Shown here piece after piece: positions 9,564 through 18,734 of a stretch of DNA of 64,000 nt. The notes beneath the pieces are model-generated. The model made no database searches and was not told the origin of the DNA. It saw only the letters and a list, made by a program, of their open reading frames with translations. Origin of the DNA: Trinickia violacea (GTDB taxonomy: Bacteria; Pseudomonadota; Gammaproteobacteria; Burkholderiales; Burkholderiaceae); contig NZ_CP040077.1 in assembly GCF_005280735.1 (NCBI RefSeq), positions 4,278,001 through 4,342,000 on the forward strand, given 5' to 3'. A program made the translations under genes and the position numbers. Position 1 is the stretch's first letter, and each line of letters starts with the position of its first letter.

Positions 9564-10163
9564 ATGGACACACCCAGCATGCCGCCGCGCCGGCTGATCG
9601 TCGCGATCACCGGCGCCACTGGCGCCATCTATGGCGTGCGCCTGCTCGAGACGCTGCGGCGCGCGGGCGGCGTCGAGACCCACCTGCTGATCTCCGGCGC
9701 CGGCTGGCTCAACATCCAGCACGAACTCCAGCTCTCCAAAGACGATATCCATCCGCTCGCCGATGTCGTGCATTCGGTGCGCGACGTGGGCGCGAGCATC
9801 GCGTCGGGCTCGTTCGCGACCGACGGCATGATCGTCGCGCCCTGCTCGATGAAAACGCTCGCCAGCATCGCGCACGGCCTCTCCGACAACCTCATCACGC
9901 GCGCCGCGGACGTGACCCTCAAGGAACGCCGCCGCCTCGTGCTGATGGTGCGCGAAACGCCGCTGAACCTCGCGCATCTGCGCAACATGACGGCCGTGAC
10001 TGAAATGGGCGGCGTCATTTTTCCGCCGCTGCCTGCGTTCTACAACAACCCGGCGTCGATCGACGAGATGGTCGATCACACGGTCGCGCGGGTGCTCGAC
10101 ATGTTCGCGATCGGCACGCCGCATGTGCCGGTGTGGCAAGGGATGCGTGGCGTCGACGGTTGA
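9564..10163 (+). CDS. ubiX: Flavin prenyltransferase
   Basis: 199 residues. UbiX joins dimethylallyl phosphate to reduced FMN to make the prenyl-FMN cofactor used by UbiD-type decarboxylases in ubiquinone synthesis. The flavin-binding start '[17 protein letters not shown]', the '[24 protein letters not shown]' region and the 'VRETPLN' motif are characteristic. No ubiD is present in the window. The gene starts 43 bp after grxD. Confidence 0.94.
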   Translation: MDTPSMPPRRLIVAITGATGAIYGVRLLETLRRAGGVETHLLISGAGWLNIQHELQLSKDDIHPLADVVHSVRDVGASIASGSFATDGMIVAPCSMKTLASIAHGLSDNLITRAADVTLKERRRLVLMVRETPLNLAHLRNMTAVTEMGGVIFPPLPAFYNNPASIDEMVDHTVARVLDMFAIGTPHVPVWQGMRGVDG

Positions 10164-10279
10164 TTGGCAACGCACGCGACACAATCAAATTCGTTTTGCC
10201 CCGTTTATCAAACGGGAGCGCGCGTCTATAGTCGTAGCAACTTCACTTTCCCGATCGCGCTCGACGCGATCCTGCTGCG

Positions 10280-11068
10280 ATGTCCCGTCTTCCTTCTGTC
10301 TACCTGTCTCACGGCGCGCCGACGCTGCCGATCGATCCGTCGCTGCCGTCCGCCGAATTCGCGTCGCTTGCCCAGCATCTGCCGCGTCCGCGCGCGATTC
10401 TGATGCTGTCGGCGCATTGGGGCACGCTGGCGCCGGTCGCCAGCACCGCCGAAAAGCCCGAGACGATTCACGATTTCTACGGCTTTCCGCGCGCGCTGTA
10501 CGAGATCCAGTATCCGGCGCCCGGCGCGCCCGAGGTGGCGCAGCAAGCGGTGGCACTGCTCGCGGAAGCAGGGATCGCGGCCGGCACCGAAACGCACGGT
10601 CTTGACCATGGCGCCTGGGTGCCGATGCTGCTGATGTTCCCGCACGCGGATATTCCGGTCGCGCAGCTGTCGATTCAGCCGCGCATGGATGCCGCTCATC
10701 ACTACAAGATCGGGCGCGCGTTGCGACCGCTGCGCGACAGCGGCGTGATGGTGATCGGCTCCGGCCAGATCACGCACAACCTGCGTGCGGCGGATTTTTC
10801 GGCGCGTCCGGAAGATGCCGATCCGCGCGTCGATGAGTTCACGGACTGGTTCGAGGCGAAGCTCGCCGAACGCGACGTCGACGCGCTGCTCGACTATCGT
10901 CGCCAAGCGCCGCACGCGGTGCTGATGCATCCGACCGACGAGCATCTGCTGCCGGTGTTCTCCGCACTAGGCGCTGCAGACGACGACTACACGCTCGAGA
11001 TCCAATCGCTCGGCACCTACCAGCGCTCGCTGGCGATGACGAACTACGTGTTCGGCGGAGCCAACTAG
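10280..11068 (+). CDS. Class III extradiol dioxygenase, YgiD-like
   Basis: 262 residues of the LigB superfamily, close in layout to YgiD, a 4,5-DOPA extradiol ring-cleaving dioxygenase. Metal-ligand and active-site histidines are visible in 'VYLSHGAPTL', 'LMLSAHWG' and 'THGLDHGAWVPM', and 'IGSGQITHNLR' is a family hallmark. The physiological substrate is uncertain; catechol-type aromatics are expected. A strong terminator follows. Confidence 0.85.
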   Translation: MSRLPSVYLSHGAPTLPIDPSLPSAEFASLAQHLPRPRAILMLSAHWGTLAPVASTAEKPETIHDFYGFPRALYEIQYPAPGAPEVAQQAVALLAEAGIAAGTETHGLDHGAWVPMLLMFPHADIPVAQLSIQPRMDAAHHYKIGRALRPLRDSGVMVIGSGQITHNLRAADFSARPEDADPRVDEFTDWFEAKLAERDVDALLDYRRQAPHAVLMHPTDEHLLPVFSALGAADDDYTLEIQSLGTYQRSLAMTNYVFGGAN

Positions 11069-11101
11069 ATAACCTAGGTCGCACCGACTCACGGCAGACG
11101 C

Positions 11102-11133
11102 AAAAGCCCGCCTGATCGCTCAGGCGGGCTTTT
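11102..11133. terminator. Bidirectional terminator between convergent genes
   Basis: A perfect 14-bp stem (11102-11115 with 11120-11133), TCGC loop, starting with AAAA and ending with TTTT. It separates the plus-strand dioxygenase gene from the minus-strand permease gene and should stop both transcripts. Confidence 0.9.
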
Positions 11134-11167
11134 CGCATCAAGGACGCGTCTCTAAACTAACAACTGC

Positions 11168-12760
11168 TTAGACGCCGATCCCCTCGAGAATCTCGTCGTG
11201 CGATTCGCGCTCGTCGAGATACTCGGTTCGATAGCCGGTGTTGATACCCCAGAAGTAGAAGATCAACGCGACGACGGCAACGATCAGCATGTCCCAGCCG
11301 TAGGGCAGCACGCCCAGGCCGCCGAACTGGTGGCTGCCGATCAGCGACAGAAGCGCCATCGACGGCAGATAGGCCACGAGCCACCACGCCGCCTTGAGGT
11401 CACGCCCCCAGCCGGCCCAGCCCGACTTGCCCTGGAAGTAGAAGTACACCGGCAGCGCGACGATCATCAGCAGAATGATTTCGCCGGTCAGCGGCCACTT
11501 CGCCCAGTACAGCACCATCGACGCGCAAACGAACGCGAACGGCGCGATCACCTTCATGCCCGCCACCTTCAGCGGACGCTCGAGATCGGTCGCCGCGCGA
11601 CGCAACGACATCAGGCTGATCGGGCCGGTCAGGTACGAGATCACCGTCGCGACCGAGATCACCGCCGCCAGCGAGCTCCAGCCGCGGAAGAAGAACAGGA
11701 AGATGAACGAGACGATCAGGTTGAACCACATCGCGTTGCGCGGCACGCCGTAGAACGGGTGCACGTTGCCGAACATCTTCGGCATCGTGTTGTTGCGCTC
11801 CATCGCGTAGATCATGCGCGTGGTCGTCGCCATGTAGGTCGTGCCGGTACCGCTCGGGCTCACGAACGCGTCGATGTAGAGCAGGATCGCGAGCCAGTTC
11901 AGGTTCAGCGCGAGCGCGAGTTCCGCGAACGGCGACTTGAAGTTGAAGTGGCTCCAACCCTTCGCGACGTCGCTCGGGTTCACCGCGCCGATGTACGCCA
12001 CTTGCAGCAGCACGTAGATCACGAGCGCAAGCAGGATCGAGCCGATCACGGCGAACGGCACGCTCTTGGCCGGATTGCGCGCTTCACCGGCCAAGTTGAT
12101 CGGGCTCTGAAAGCCGTTGAAGCTGAACACGATGCCGCTCGTCGCCACCGCGGTAAAGACCGCCGACCAGCCGTACGGCGCGAACGTGCCGGCTTCGCCG
12201 AAGTTCTGCGAATGGAAACCGGTCAGCAAGAGGCCGAGGATCGTCGCACCCGGGATGATGAACTTGAACACGGTGATGGCCGTGTTGGCGCGCGCAAACA
12301 CCTTGACGCCCCAGTAGTTCAGCATGAAGTAGATCACGACGAGCACGGCCGAAAGCAATAGGCCGTTTGTCGTTAGCGAGCCGTTGACGAACAACTCATG
12401 CGCCCATTCATAGGGCCAAGTGCTCATGTACTGGATCGACGCTTCCGCCTCGATCGGAATCACCGACACGATCGCGATCCAGTTCGCCCACGCGCTGATG
12501 AAGCCGACGAGCGCGCCGTGCGAGTAGCGCGCGTAGCGCACCATGCCGCCGGATTCCGGGAACATGGCGCCGAGTTCGGCATACGTCAGAGCAATGGCGA
12601 GAATCACGACAGCGCCGATGATCCACGCGCAGACCGCGGCGGGACCCGCGATTTTGGCGGCCTTCCATGCCCCGAAGAGCCAACCCGAGCCGATGATGGA
12701 ACCCAGGCCTGTCAGCATCAGTGCAAACGGTCCGACGTTCCGTTGTATAGAACTTTTCAC
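11168..12760 (-). CDS. APC-family amino acid permease, YveA-like aspartate:proton symporter type
   Basis: About 530 residues with roughly 12-14 hydrophobic helices. The first-helix motif 'LTGLGSIIGSGWLFG' and 'YAELGAMFPESGGMVRY' are typical of the APC superfamily. Segments such as 'FMLNYWGVKVFARAN' and 'DLERPLKVAGM' resemble the Bacillus YveA aspartate-proton symporter, so an acidic amino acid substrate is plausible but not proven. I choose the GTG at 12760, preceded by AGGAG at 5 nt, over an ATG 30 bp upstream that has no ribosome binding site and whose added residues come from the Shine-Dalgarno region. Confidence 0.85.
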   Translation of the reverse strand: MKSSIQRNVGPFALMLTGLGSIIGSGWLFGAWKAAKIAGPAAVCAWIIGAVVILAIALTYAELGAMFPESGGMVRYARYSHGALVGFISAWANWIAIVSVIPIEAEASIQYMSTWPYEWAHELFVNGSLTTNGLLLSAVLVVIYFMLNYWGVKVFARANTAITVFKFIIPGATILGLLLTGFHSQNFGEAGTFAPYGWSAVFTAVATSGIVFSFNGFQSPINLAGEARNPAKSVPFAVIGSILLALVIYVLLQVAYIGAVNPSDVAKGWSHFNFKSPFAELALALNLNWLAILLYIDAFVSPSGTGTTYMATTTRMIYAMERNNTMPKMFGNVHPFYGVPRNAMWFNLIVSFIFLFFFRGWSSLAAVISVATVISYLTGPISLMSLRRAATDLERPLKVAGMKVIAPFAFVCASMVLYWAKWPLTGEIILLMIVALPVYFYFQGKSGWAGWGRDLKAAWWLVAYLPSMALLSLIGSHQFGGLGVLPYGWDMLIVAVVALIFYFWGINTGYRTEYLDERESHDEILEGIGV

Positions 12761-13039
12761 GACTTCTCCTTCCTCTATCTCAAAAGGCATGGTCAGCGCG
12801 GTCTCTCACAAGACGACTCGGCGCAGGGCACGGGCGCTGCCACGCGTTCTGTGGGGGCCGATGTACCACTCGGTGCAACCGGCCACGCGGCGCGTAGTTT
12901 AACGGTTGCAACCTTCGAATGGCACCAAAATGGATTAGGCACTACAAAAAAAACGGTCAAACCGCAAGCTTTGTAAGCGTTATTCCCGTCATTTACGCGT
13001 AGCACATTAGAAAAGCCCCCCAAGCTTGTCGGGATTGGG
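12761..13039. other. Upstream region of the permease gene, no gene seen
   Basis: About 280 bp between the divergent permease and cspA genes. It contains an eight-A run near 12946-12953 and AT-rich stretches suited to a minus-strand promoter, but no clear -35/-10 pair. No credible coding region. Confidence 0.4.
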
Positions 13040-13068
13040 TTGACCTTTGATCGCTTTCGCCTTATAAA
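13040..13068 (+). promoter_or_regulatory. Predicted sigma-70 promoter of cspA
   Basis: TTGACC at 13040-13045 and TATAAA at 13063-13068 with 17-nt spacing. The predicted transcription start near 13075 gives a leader of about 145 nt before the cspA ATG, as is usual for cold-shock mRNAs. Confidence 0.75.
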
Positions 13069-13177
13069 GTGCGAGCAGGATTTCAAGTGGCGAGTGAATT
13101 GGTCTTTCGTAGTTTCGCCCCATCAACGGTACTCCGGTTGGTCCTATTACCCTTCCTTGATTTTCATGCGCTCCCCC

Positions 13178-13195
13178 AAGGCTTCGGCCTTTTTT
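13178..13195 (+). promoter_or_regulatory. Terminator-like hairpin inside the cspA leader
   Basis: Stem AAGGC/GCCTT with a TTCG tetraloop, followed by T's at 13191-13195 (the run of six starts at 13190, inside the stem). This resembles a short intrinsic terminator, but it lies between the promoter and the ATG of cspA, ending 23 nt before the start codon. It may act as an attenuator or temperature-dependent structure. The 5-bp stem is short, so strong termination is not certain. Confidence 0.5.
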
Positions 13196-13218
13196 ACACA
13201 TTGTTAGGAAAAAGTAAT

Positions 13219-13422
13219 ATGGAAACCGGTACCGTCAAGTGGTTCAATGACGCAAAGGGCTTTGGCTTCATCACGCCGGACGGCGGTGGCGAAGATCTGT
13301 TCGCGCATTTCTCGGAAATCCGCACGGAAGGCTTCAAGACGCTGCAAGAAAACCAGAAAGTGACGTTCGACGTTAAGACTGGCCCGAAGGGCAAGCAAGC
13401 CGCTAACATCAAGCCGGTGTAA
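13219..13422 (+). CDS. cspA: CspA-family cold-shock protein
   Basis: 67 residues, one cold-shock domain. The RNA-binding motifs RNP1 ('KGFGFITP') and RNP2 ('DLFAHFSEI') are intact. Such proteins bind single-stranded RNA and loosen secondary structure at low temperature or during growth transitions. The start at 13219 has AGGA upstream and gives the standard '[11 protein letters not shown]' N-terminus. Control probably acts through the long leader with its own hairpin. A strong terminator follows. Several paralogues are usual in this group, so the exact member name is provisional. Confidence 0.95.
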   Translation: METGTVKWFNDAKGFGFITPDGGGEDLFAHFSEIRTEGFKTLQENQKVTFDVKTGPKGKQAANIKPV

Positions 13423-13446
13423 GCGAGCGCTGCCTTAGCAGGACGC

Positions 13447-13474
13447 AAAAAGCCCCGCAATTGCGGGGCTTTTT
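13447..13474. terminator. Terminator after cspA
   Basis: A perfect 28-bp palindrome, AAAAAGCCCCGCAA followed by its complement, ending in TTTTT. It lies between the convergent cspA and Hsp70-like genes and can work in both directions. Confidence 0.92.
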
Positions 13475-13513
13475 ATTTGTCGGATGAGAAAATCCGCTGC
13501 GCCTAAAAATGCA

Positions 13514-14764
13514 TTAATGAAAAATGCGCTGCGCGTGAATTCCCAGGCCGGTCGCCACGCTGGCGAGGCGGTCGCCGAACACCGGCTTGGCAGCGGAGAA
13601 AGCGCCAGCCAAGGCGTTCGATAGGAACGCGAGGCCCGTCGAACCGCCCGTGAAATAGATCGCGCCAACGTCGCGCGGGGCGATGCCGGCAGCCTGCACC
13701 GTATCGCGCGCAGCCTGGACGATGCGCTGGACTTCGTCGAGACCGGCTTCGATCAGCTGCGCTTCGTCGAACGCGAGCCGCAGGTCATCCTCCACCTCAT
13801 CCAGATCGATCAGCGTCTGGCCGCCGGCCGCGACGCCGATCTTCGCCTCTTCCGCCCGCGCGGCCAGCGCATGGCCGAGACGCCGCTCGACGACGCGCAT
13901 CAGGCGGTCGTGCTGCCGCAAATCGGTGTAAAGGTGCCGCATCAGCTTCAACTCGCTGACACGCTTCGGCGCGTAGACGGTGTTGATCAAATGCCACGTC
14001 GCGAGGTCGAAATAGATGCGGTTCGGCAGTTCGCGTCCTTCCGGATCCAGCGAGCGGTAGCCGAGTTCGCGCAGGATCGTCGTGAGCTCGACGCGCCGGT
14101 CGAAATCCGTGCCGGCGACGTGCACGCCGTGATGCGCGAGCACGTCGTCCTTGCGCTCGATCCGTTTCATGCGCTCGGGGCCGACCCGCACGAGCGAAAA
14201 GTCCGACGTACCGCCCCCGATATCGGCGACCAGCACGAGCCCTTCTTCGGTGAGCCGCGATTCGTAGTCGAACGCGGCGGCGATCGGCTCGTACTGGAAG
14301 TGGATCTCGGTGAAGCCCACCGAGCGCGCCGCCGCTTCGAGCTGCTTCTGCGCGAGCCCATCGGCGCGCGGATCGTCGTCGACGAAAAACACCGGGCGGC
14401 CGAGCACCGCTCGCGCGATCGGCGCGCCGGCGAACGCCTCGGCCTTGCGCTTCAAGTGGTCGACGAAGATCGCGATGATGTCGGTGTATTTGATCGCGGA
14501 GCCGTCGCCGAGGTCGGTCGTCGTTTCCGCGAGCGCCGAGCCGAGAATGCTCTTCATCGAGCGCATCAGGCGGCCGTCGAAGCCGTCGATATACGCCTCG
14601 AGCGCGGCGCGCCCGAATTCGCGCGTGTGTTCGTCGGTGTTGAAGAAGACCGAGGTAGGGAGCGTCGTGTAGGCGCCCTCGACCGGTGCAAGCCGCACGC
14701 CGCCGCCGGAAGGCAGTGCGACGGCCGAGTTCGAGGTGCCGAAGTCAATCGCGCAGTAAGTCAT
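13514..14764 (-). CDS. Hsp70-like ATPase, YegD family
   Basis: 416 residues with the actin/Hsp70 ATPase fold but without the DnaK substrate-binding domain. The phosphate-1 motif is 'AIDFGTSNSAVAL', phosphate-2 is 'LVADIGGGTSDFSLVRV' and the adenosine motif is 'IYFTGGSTGLAFL'. This matches YegD-type atypical chaperones, whose function is poorly known. No DnaJ or GrpE gene is adjacent. It is convergent with cspA, separated by a terminator. Confidence 0.88.
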   Translation of the reverse strand: MTYCAIDFGTSNSAVALPSGGGVRLAPVEGAYTTLPTSVFFNTDEHTREFGRAALEAYIDGFDGRLMRSMKSILGSALAETTTDLGDGSAIKYTDIIAIFVDHLKRKAEAFAGAPIARAVLGRPVFFVDDDPRADGLAQKQLEAAARSVGFTEIHFQYEPIAAAFDYESRLTEEGLVLVADIGGGTSDFSLVRVGPERMKRIERKDDVLAHHGVHVAGTDFDRRVELTTILRELGYRSLDPEGRELPNRIYFDLATWHLINTVYAPKRVSELKLMRHLYTDLRQHDRLMRVVERRLGHALAARAEEAKIGVAAGGQTLIDLDEVEDDLRLAFDEAQLIEAGLDEVQRIVQAARDTVQAAGIAPRDVGAIYFTGGSTGLAFLSNALAGAFSAAKPVFGDRLASVATGLGIHAQRIFH

Positions 14765-14974
14765 GGCTTAAGTCGCATCACGCCTGGCGCGAACAATTGA
14801 GGACCGGTTTTTTATCATGAAAGCGCGGCGGCCAGCAACCCGGGCGCGCCCGCCGTCGTGTGCATCGGCGCGCACCGAGACGTCGCGGAACGCAATTTGC
14901 TCGCGGCTAGCGACTGACTATCGATTTTCTTTGCACGCGCTTGCGCGCCAAGCGGGTTCAGGAGCCTCCACGCA

Positions 14975-16450
14975 ATGACGCACGAAACCATGTCGCAGAC
15001 GGCGCCCGACATCATCGAAACCGACCTGCCCTCCCGCCTCGACCGCCTGCCGTGGGGACGCTTTCACACGCTGATCGTCGTCGCGCTCGGCGTCACGTGG
15101 CTCTTGGACGGCCTCGAAGTCACGCTCGCCGGCGCGGTGGCCAGCGCGCTGAAAACCAGCCCGGTGCTGCGTTTCTCGAACGCCGACGTGGGCTTGGCAA
15201 GCAGCGCCTACATTGCCGGGGCCGTGCTCGGCGCGCTCGTCTTCGGCTGGCTCACCGATCGGCTCGGGCGCCGCAAGCTCTTCTTCATCACGCTGAGCCT
15301 CTATCTGGCGGCGACAGCGGCGACCGCGACCTCGTGGAATCTCGCGAGCTTCATCGTGTTCCGCTGCTTGACGGGCGCCGGAATCGGCGGCGAATACGCG
15401 GCGATCAACTCGACGATCCAGGAATTCACCCCCGCCCGCGTGCGCGGCTGGACCGATCTGGCCATCAACGGCACGTTCTGGGTCGGCGCGGCGCTTGGCG
15501 CGGGCGGGTCAATCGTGCTGCTCGATCCGCACGTGCTGCCGGGCGACTGGGGCTGGCGCGCATGCTTCTTCATCGGCGCGGCGCTCGCACTCGTCATCGT
15601 CTTCATGCGGACGTGGATACCGGAGAGCCCGCGATGGCTGCTCACGCACAATCAGCCGAGCCCTGCCCGCCGGATCGTCGAGACGATCGAGGCGCGCTTT
15701 CGCGAAGCGGGCCGTGTGCTGCGCGACGACGGCGTGCGCGTGCTGCGGCTGCGCGAGCGCAAAGGCACCGCGCTGCGTGAGGTGCTGCATGCGCTCTTCG
15801 TGCTGCATCGGCGGCGCTCGCTCGTCGGCCTCTCGCTGATGACGGCGCAAGCGTTCTTCTACAACGCGATCTTCTTCACCTACGCGCTCGTGCTGACCGA
15901 GTTCTATGGCGTGCCGGGCGACCATGTCGGCTGGTATCTGCTGCCGTTCGCGCTCGGGAATTTTCTCGGGCCGCTCGTGCTCGGCCATGCGTTCGATGCG
16001 ATCGGCCGCCGCGCCATGATCGCGTTCACGTATGCGGTATCCGGCGTGCTGCTGATCGCTTGCGGCTACCTGTTCGAGCGCGGCTCGCTCACCGTCATCG
16101 AGCAGACGGTCGCGTGGATGGTGATTTTCTTCTTCGCGTCGGCGGCGGCGAGCTCCGCGTATCTCACCGTCAGCGAATCGTTTCCGCTCGAAATCCGCGC
16201 GCTCGCGATCGCGGTGTTCTATGCGTTCGGCACGGCGCTCGGCGGTATCGCCGGGCCGGCGCTCTTCGGGCGTCTCATCGATACGCATCAGCGCAGCGAG
16301 GTGTTCTCGGGCTATCTGGTCGGTTCCGCGCTGATGATCGCCGCGGCGCTCATCGCGGCGATCTGGGGCATCAACGCGGAGCGCAAGCCGCTCGAGCATG
16401 TCGCTCTGCCGTTGTCGGCGGTGAGCGACGATCAAGCGGCGTCGCGATAA
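14975..16450 (+). CDS. MFS transporter, sugar/metabolite:proton symporter type
   Basis: 491 residues with about 12 transmembrane helices and a cytoplasmic loop near 225-275 between two six-helix halves. Conserved signatures include 'GWLTDRLGRRKLF' after helix 2, 'GAGIGGEYAAINSTIQEF' and 'IPESPRWLL', typical of the sugar porter and metabolite:H+ symporter branches. The substrate is unknown. GGAG lies a little upstream of the ATG at 14975, and a second ATG five codons later is also possible. It has its own terminator and no obvious partner genes. Confidence 0.85.
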   Translation: MTHETMSQTAPDIIETDLPSRLDRLPWGRFHTLIVVALGVTWLLDGLEVTLAGAVASALKTSPVLRFSNADVGLASSAYIAGAVLGALVFGWLTDRLGRRKLFFITLSLYLAATAATATSWNLASFIVFRCLTGAGIGGEYAAINSTIQEFTPARVRGWTDLAINGTFWVGAALGAGGSIVLLDPHVLPGDWGWRACFFIGAALALVIVFMRTWIPESPRWLLTHNQPSPARRIVETIEARFREAGRVLRDDGVRVLRLRERKGTALREVLHALFVLHRRRSLVGLSLMTAQAFFYNAIFFTYALVLTEFYGVPGDHVGWYLLPFALGNFLGPLVLGHAFDAIGRRAMIAFTYAVSGVLLIACGYLFERGSLTVIEQTVAWMVIFFFASAAASSAYLTVSESFPLEIRALAIAVFYAFGTALGGIAGPALFGRLIDTHQRSEVFSGYLVGSALMIAAALIAAIWGINAERKPLEHVALPLSAVSDDQAASR

Positions 16451-16457
16451 TAAACAA

Positions 16458-16483
16458 AAACGCGCAGACGATGCTGCGCGTTT
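16458..16483. terminator. Terminator between convergent MFS and nitroreductase genes
   Basis: A 10-bp stem AAACGCGCAG/CTGCGCGTTT (16458-16467 with 16474-16483) with a 6-nt loop, eight bases after the MFS stop codon. Confidence 0.75.
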
Positions 16484-16510
16484 CATGCGTCGTGGCGGAA
16501 GCAGCGCCGT

Positions 16511-17104
16511 TCAGAACGCCTTCTTCCACGCCCCCGCGTACGCGATCTCACCGAGCGCCAAGCGCGTGCGCGGCGCCTTTTCGCGTTCCCGCAGCACCGG
16601 ATCGAGCTTGTCCGCATCGCCGTAGTGGCCGATCGAAATGAACGCGATCGCTTCGACATCGTCCGGCAGCGCGAACGCCTCGTGGAACGCCTTGTGGTCG
16701 AAGCCGCTCATCTGGTGCGCGGCGAGACCCAGCGCGTGAGCCTGCAGCACCAGCGAGAAGCCCGCCGCGCCCGCATCATACGGCGCGACGCGATTCACTT
16801 CGCCCTTCGTGTTCAGCTTGTGCGCCGTCACTGCGATCAGCACCGGCGCGTTCGCGTTCCAGCCTTGGTTGAACGGCACGAGCGTCGCGAAGGCGCGCTT
16901 GAACGACGCTTCGTCGGTGTGGCGGTCGAACACGATGAAGCGCCACGGCTGCAGGTTGTAGCCCGACGGCGCCCAACGCGCCGCTTCGAGCACGGACTGC
17001 AGCTGCTCGCGGCTGATCGGTTCGTTCGAATACGCGCGCGGGCTCCAGCGGCCGGCGATGAGTTCGTGAATCGGGGTTTCGGTCGGTGCGGGTTTCTTGG
17101 ACAT
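16511..17104 (-). CDS. Nitroreductase-family FMN oxidoreductase
   Basis: 197 residues. The FMN-binding 'RWSPRAYSNEPIS', 'AARWAPSGYNLQPWRFIVF' and the C-terminal 'FISIGHYGDADKLD' are hallmarks of the NAD(P)H nitroreductase superfamily. Substrates range from quinones to nitroaromatics; none can be assigned. The start at 17104 gives the natural N-terminus; further upstream codons in the same frame run into the intergenic region. No co-transcribed partner is evident. Confidence 0.9.
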   Translation of the reverse strand: MSKKPAPTETPIHELIAGRWSPRAYSNEPISREQLQSVLEAARWAPSGYNLQPWRFIVFDRHTDEASFKRAFATLVPFNQGWNANAPVLIAVTAHKLNTKGEVNRVAPYDAGAAGFSLVLQAHALGLAAHQMSGFDHKAFHEAFALPDDVEAIAFISIGHYGDADKLDPVLREREKAPRTRLALGEIAYAGAWKKAF

Positions 17105-17247
17105 GAGCTTCTCTTGGTCGAGTTCGGAAAACGGCGGCCAGCGCCCGGCCGCATAGCATAACCGTCCTCGCCCAAGCGCGCTCACCCGTTCGCGCGAAAG
17201 CAATCCATCCCCATCGATTTGGCCCAGCGAAACGGCGACTGACGGCC

Positions 17248-18534
17248 TTATGCGGCAGACGCCGCCGCGCCGACCTCCCCACGCCGATTGATGCGCAACA
17301 CGATGAACGACGCGATCAGACACAGACCGCCCGAAATCATCGACGCCACCGTGTACGTGCCGAGGCTTGCGCGCAGCATCCCGGCGCCGAGCGCCGCGAA
17401 CGCCGCGCCGAGCTGGTGGCCCGCGACGACCCAGCCGAACACGACGGGCGCCGCATCCTTGCCGTAAACGTCGGTGGTGAGGCGCACGGTGGGCGGCACG
17501 GTCGCGATCCAATCGAGCCCGTAGAACACCGCGAAAAGCGGCAGGCCGAAGAAGTCGATGCCGAACGCGTGCGGCAGATACATGAGCGACAGACCGCGCA
17601 GTCCGTAATACCAGAACAGCAGCACGCGGCTGTTGAAACGATCGGAGAGCCAGCCCGAGAGCGTCGTGCCGAACAGATCGAAGACGCCCATCGCCGCGAG
17701 CAGCGACGCGCCCTGCACTTCCGACAAGCCGTAGTCGCCGCACATCGCGATCAGATGCGTGCCGACATAGCCGTTCGTGCTCGCGCCGCAGATGAAGAAG
17801 CTGAAGAACAGCAGCCAGAAGTCACGGGTCTTGCTCGCCATCGCGAGCGTGCCGAACGCGATGGCGAGCGGGTTCTGCTTGGGAGCCTCGTTTCTGACGG
17901 GCGCGTCATGCGGCTCGCCGAACGGCCGCAGCGACAGGTCGGCGGGCCGCTCCGGCAGCAGAAACGCGACGAGCGGCAGCACCACGGCAGCGACCGCCGC
18001 GACGATCAGCACGACCGCGCGCCAGCCCTGATGCTCCACGACGGCGGCGAGCATCGGCAGGAACACGAGCTGCCCCGTGGCCGAGCTGGCAGTGAGCATG
18101 CCCATCACGAGACCGCGATGCGTCGTGAACCACCGGGTCACGACCGTCGCCGACAGCGTCAGCGCCGCCACGCCCGTCGCGCCGCCCACCATCACGCCCC
18201 AGATCAGGATCATTTGCCACGGCGCCGTCATCAGCGACGACAGCGCGACGCCGCCGGCCATCGTGGCGAGCGCGGCCAGCACCGTCGGCCGCACGCCGAA
18301 GCGCTGCATCGCGGCCGCCGCGAACGGGCCGGTCAGGCCGTACAGCGCGATGTTGACCGAGATCGCGAGCGAGATCGTCGCGCGGCTCCAGCCGAAGTCG
18401 TGCTCGAGCGGCACCATCATCACGCTCGGCGTCGCGCGGGTGCCCGCCGCGGCGAGCAGTACGAGAAATACCACCGCCGCCACGAGCCAGCCGTAGTGAA
18501 ACCGCCCGCCTATCAGTTTTGTTGCCCAGTTCAT
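17248..18534 (-). CDS. MFS transporter controlled by the divergent TetR gene
   Basis: 428 residues, about 12 transmembrane helices, with motif A-like 'GWLSDRFNSRVLL' in the second half. The substrate is not recognisable. The start at 18534 opens the protein with 'MNWATKLIGGRFHYGW'; more upstream codons overlap the operator region and are not expected to be translated. It diverges from a TetR-family gene across two matching palindromes, so it is probably the efflux or uptake gene repressed by that regulator and induced by its ligand. Confidence 0.88.
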   Translation of the reverse strand: MNWATKLIGGRFHYGWLVAAVVFLVLLAAAGTRATPSVMMVPLEHDFGWSRATISLAISVNIALYGLTGPFAAAAMQRFGVRPTVLAALATMAGGVALSSLMTAPWQMILIWGVMVGGATGVAALTLSATVVTRWFTTHRGLVMGMLTASSATGQLVFLPMLAAVVEHQGWRAVVLIVAAVAAVVLPLVAFLLPERPADLSLRPFGEPHDAPVRNEAPKQNPLAIAFGTLAMASKTRDFWLLFFSFFICGASTNGYVGTHLIAMCGDYGLSEVQGASLLAAMGVFDLFGTTLSGWLSDRFNSRVLLFWYYGLRGLSLMYLPHAFGIDFFGLPLFAVFYGLDWIATVPPTVRLTTDVYGKDAAPVVFGWVVAGHQLGAAFAALGAGMLRASLGTYTVASMISGGLCLIASFIVLRINRRGEVGAAASAA

Positions 18535-18605
18535 CGACACTCCGATCCGCGCGCCCTTGCAAGGCGACGCAGCAGTTGATTGTTGCAACTTCTGACAAAT
18601 ATCTT

Positions 18606-18621
18606 GTGACCGATCGGTAAC
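18606..18621. promoter_or_regulatory. TetR-family operator, copy 1
   Basis: GTGACCGATCGGTAAC, differing at one position from the perfect palindrome 35 bp away. It lies nearer the MFS gene in the divergent region. Confidence 0.75.
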
Positions 18622-18640
18622 AATCTGAGTTGCGATGCTA

Positions 18641-18656
18641 GTTACCGATCGGTAAC
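18641..18656. promoter_or_regulatory. TetR-family operator, copy 2 (perfect palindrome)
   Basis: GTTACCGATCGGTAAC is a perfect 16-bp palindrome. The two copies are centred 35 bp apart between divergent genes, the standard layout for a self-regulating TetR repressor that also controls a transporter. Confidence 0.85.
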
Positions 18657-18734
18657 ATGTCAAGCGATCACCCTGCGACGCGGACGGCTATCCGCGTCGC
18701 ATCAAGCACTTCCCGTACTCAAGCAGGAGCCAGC

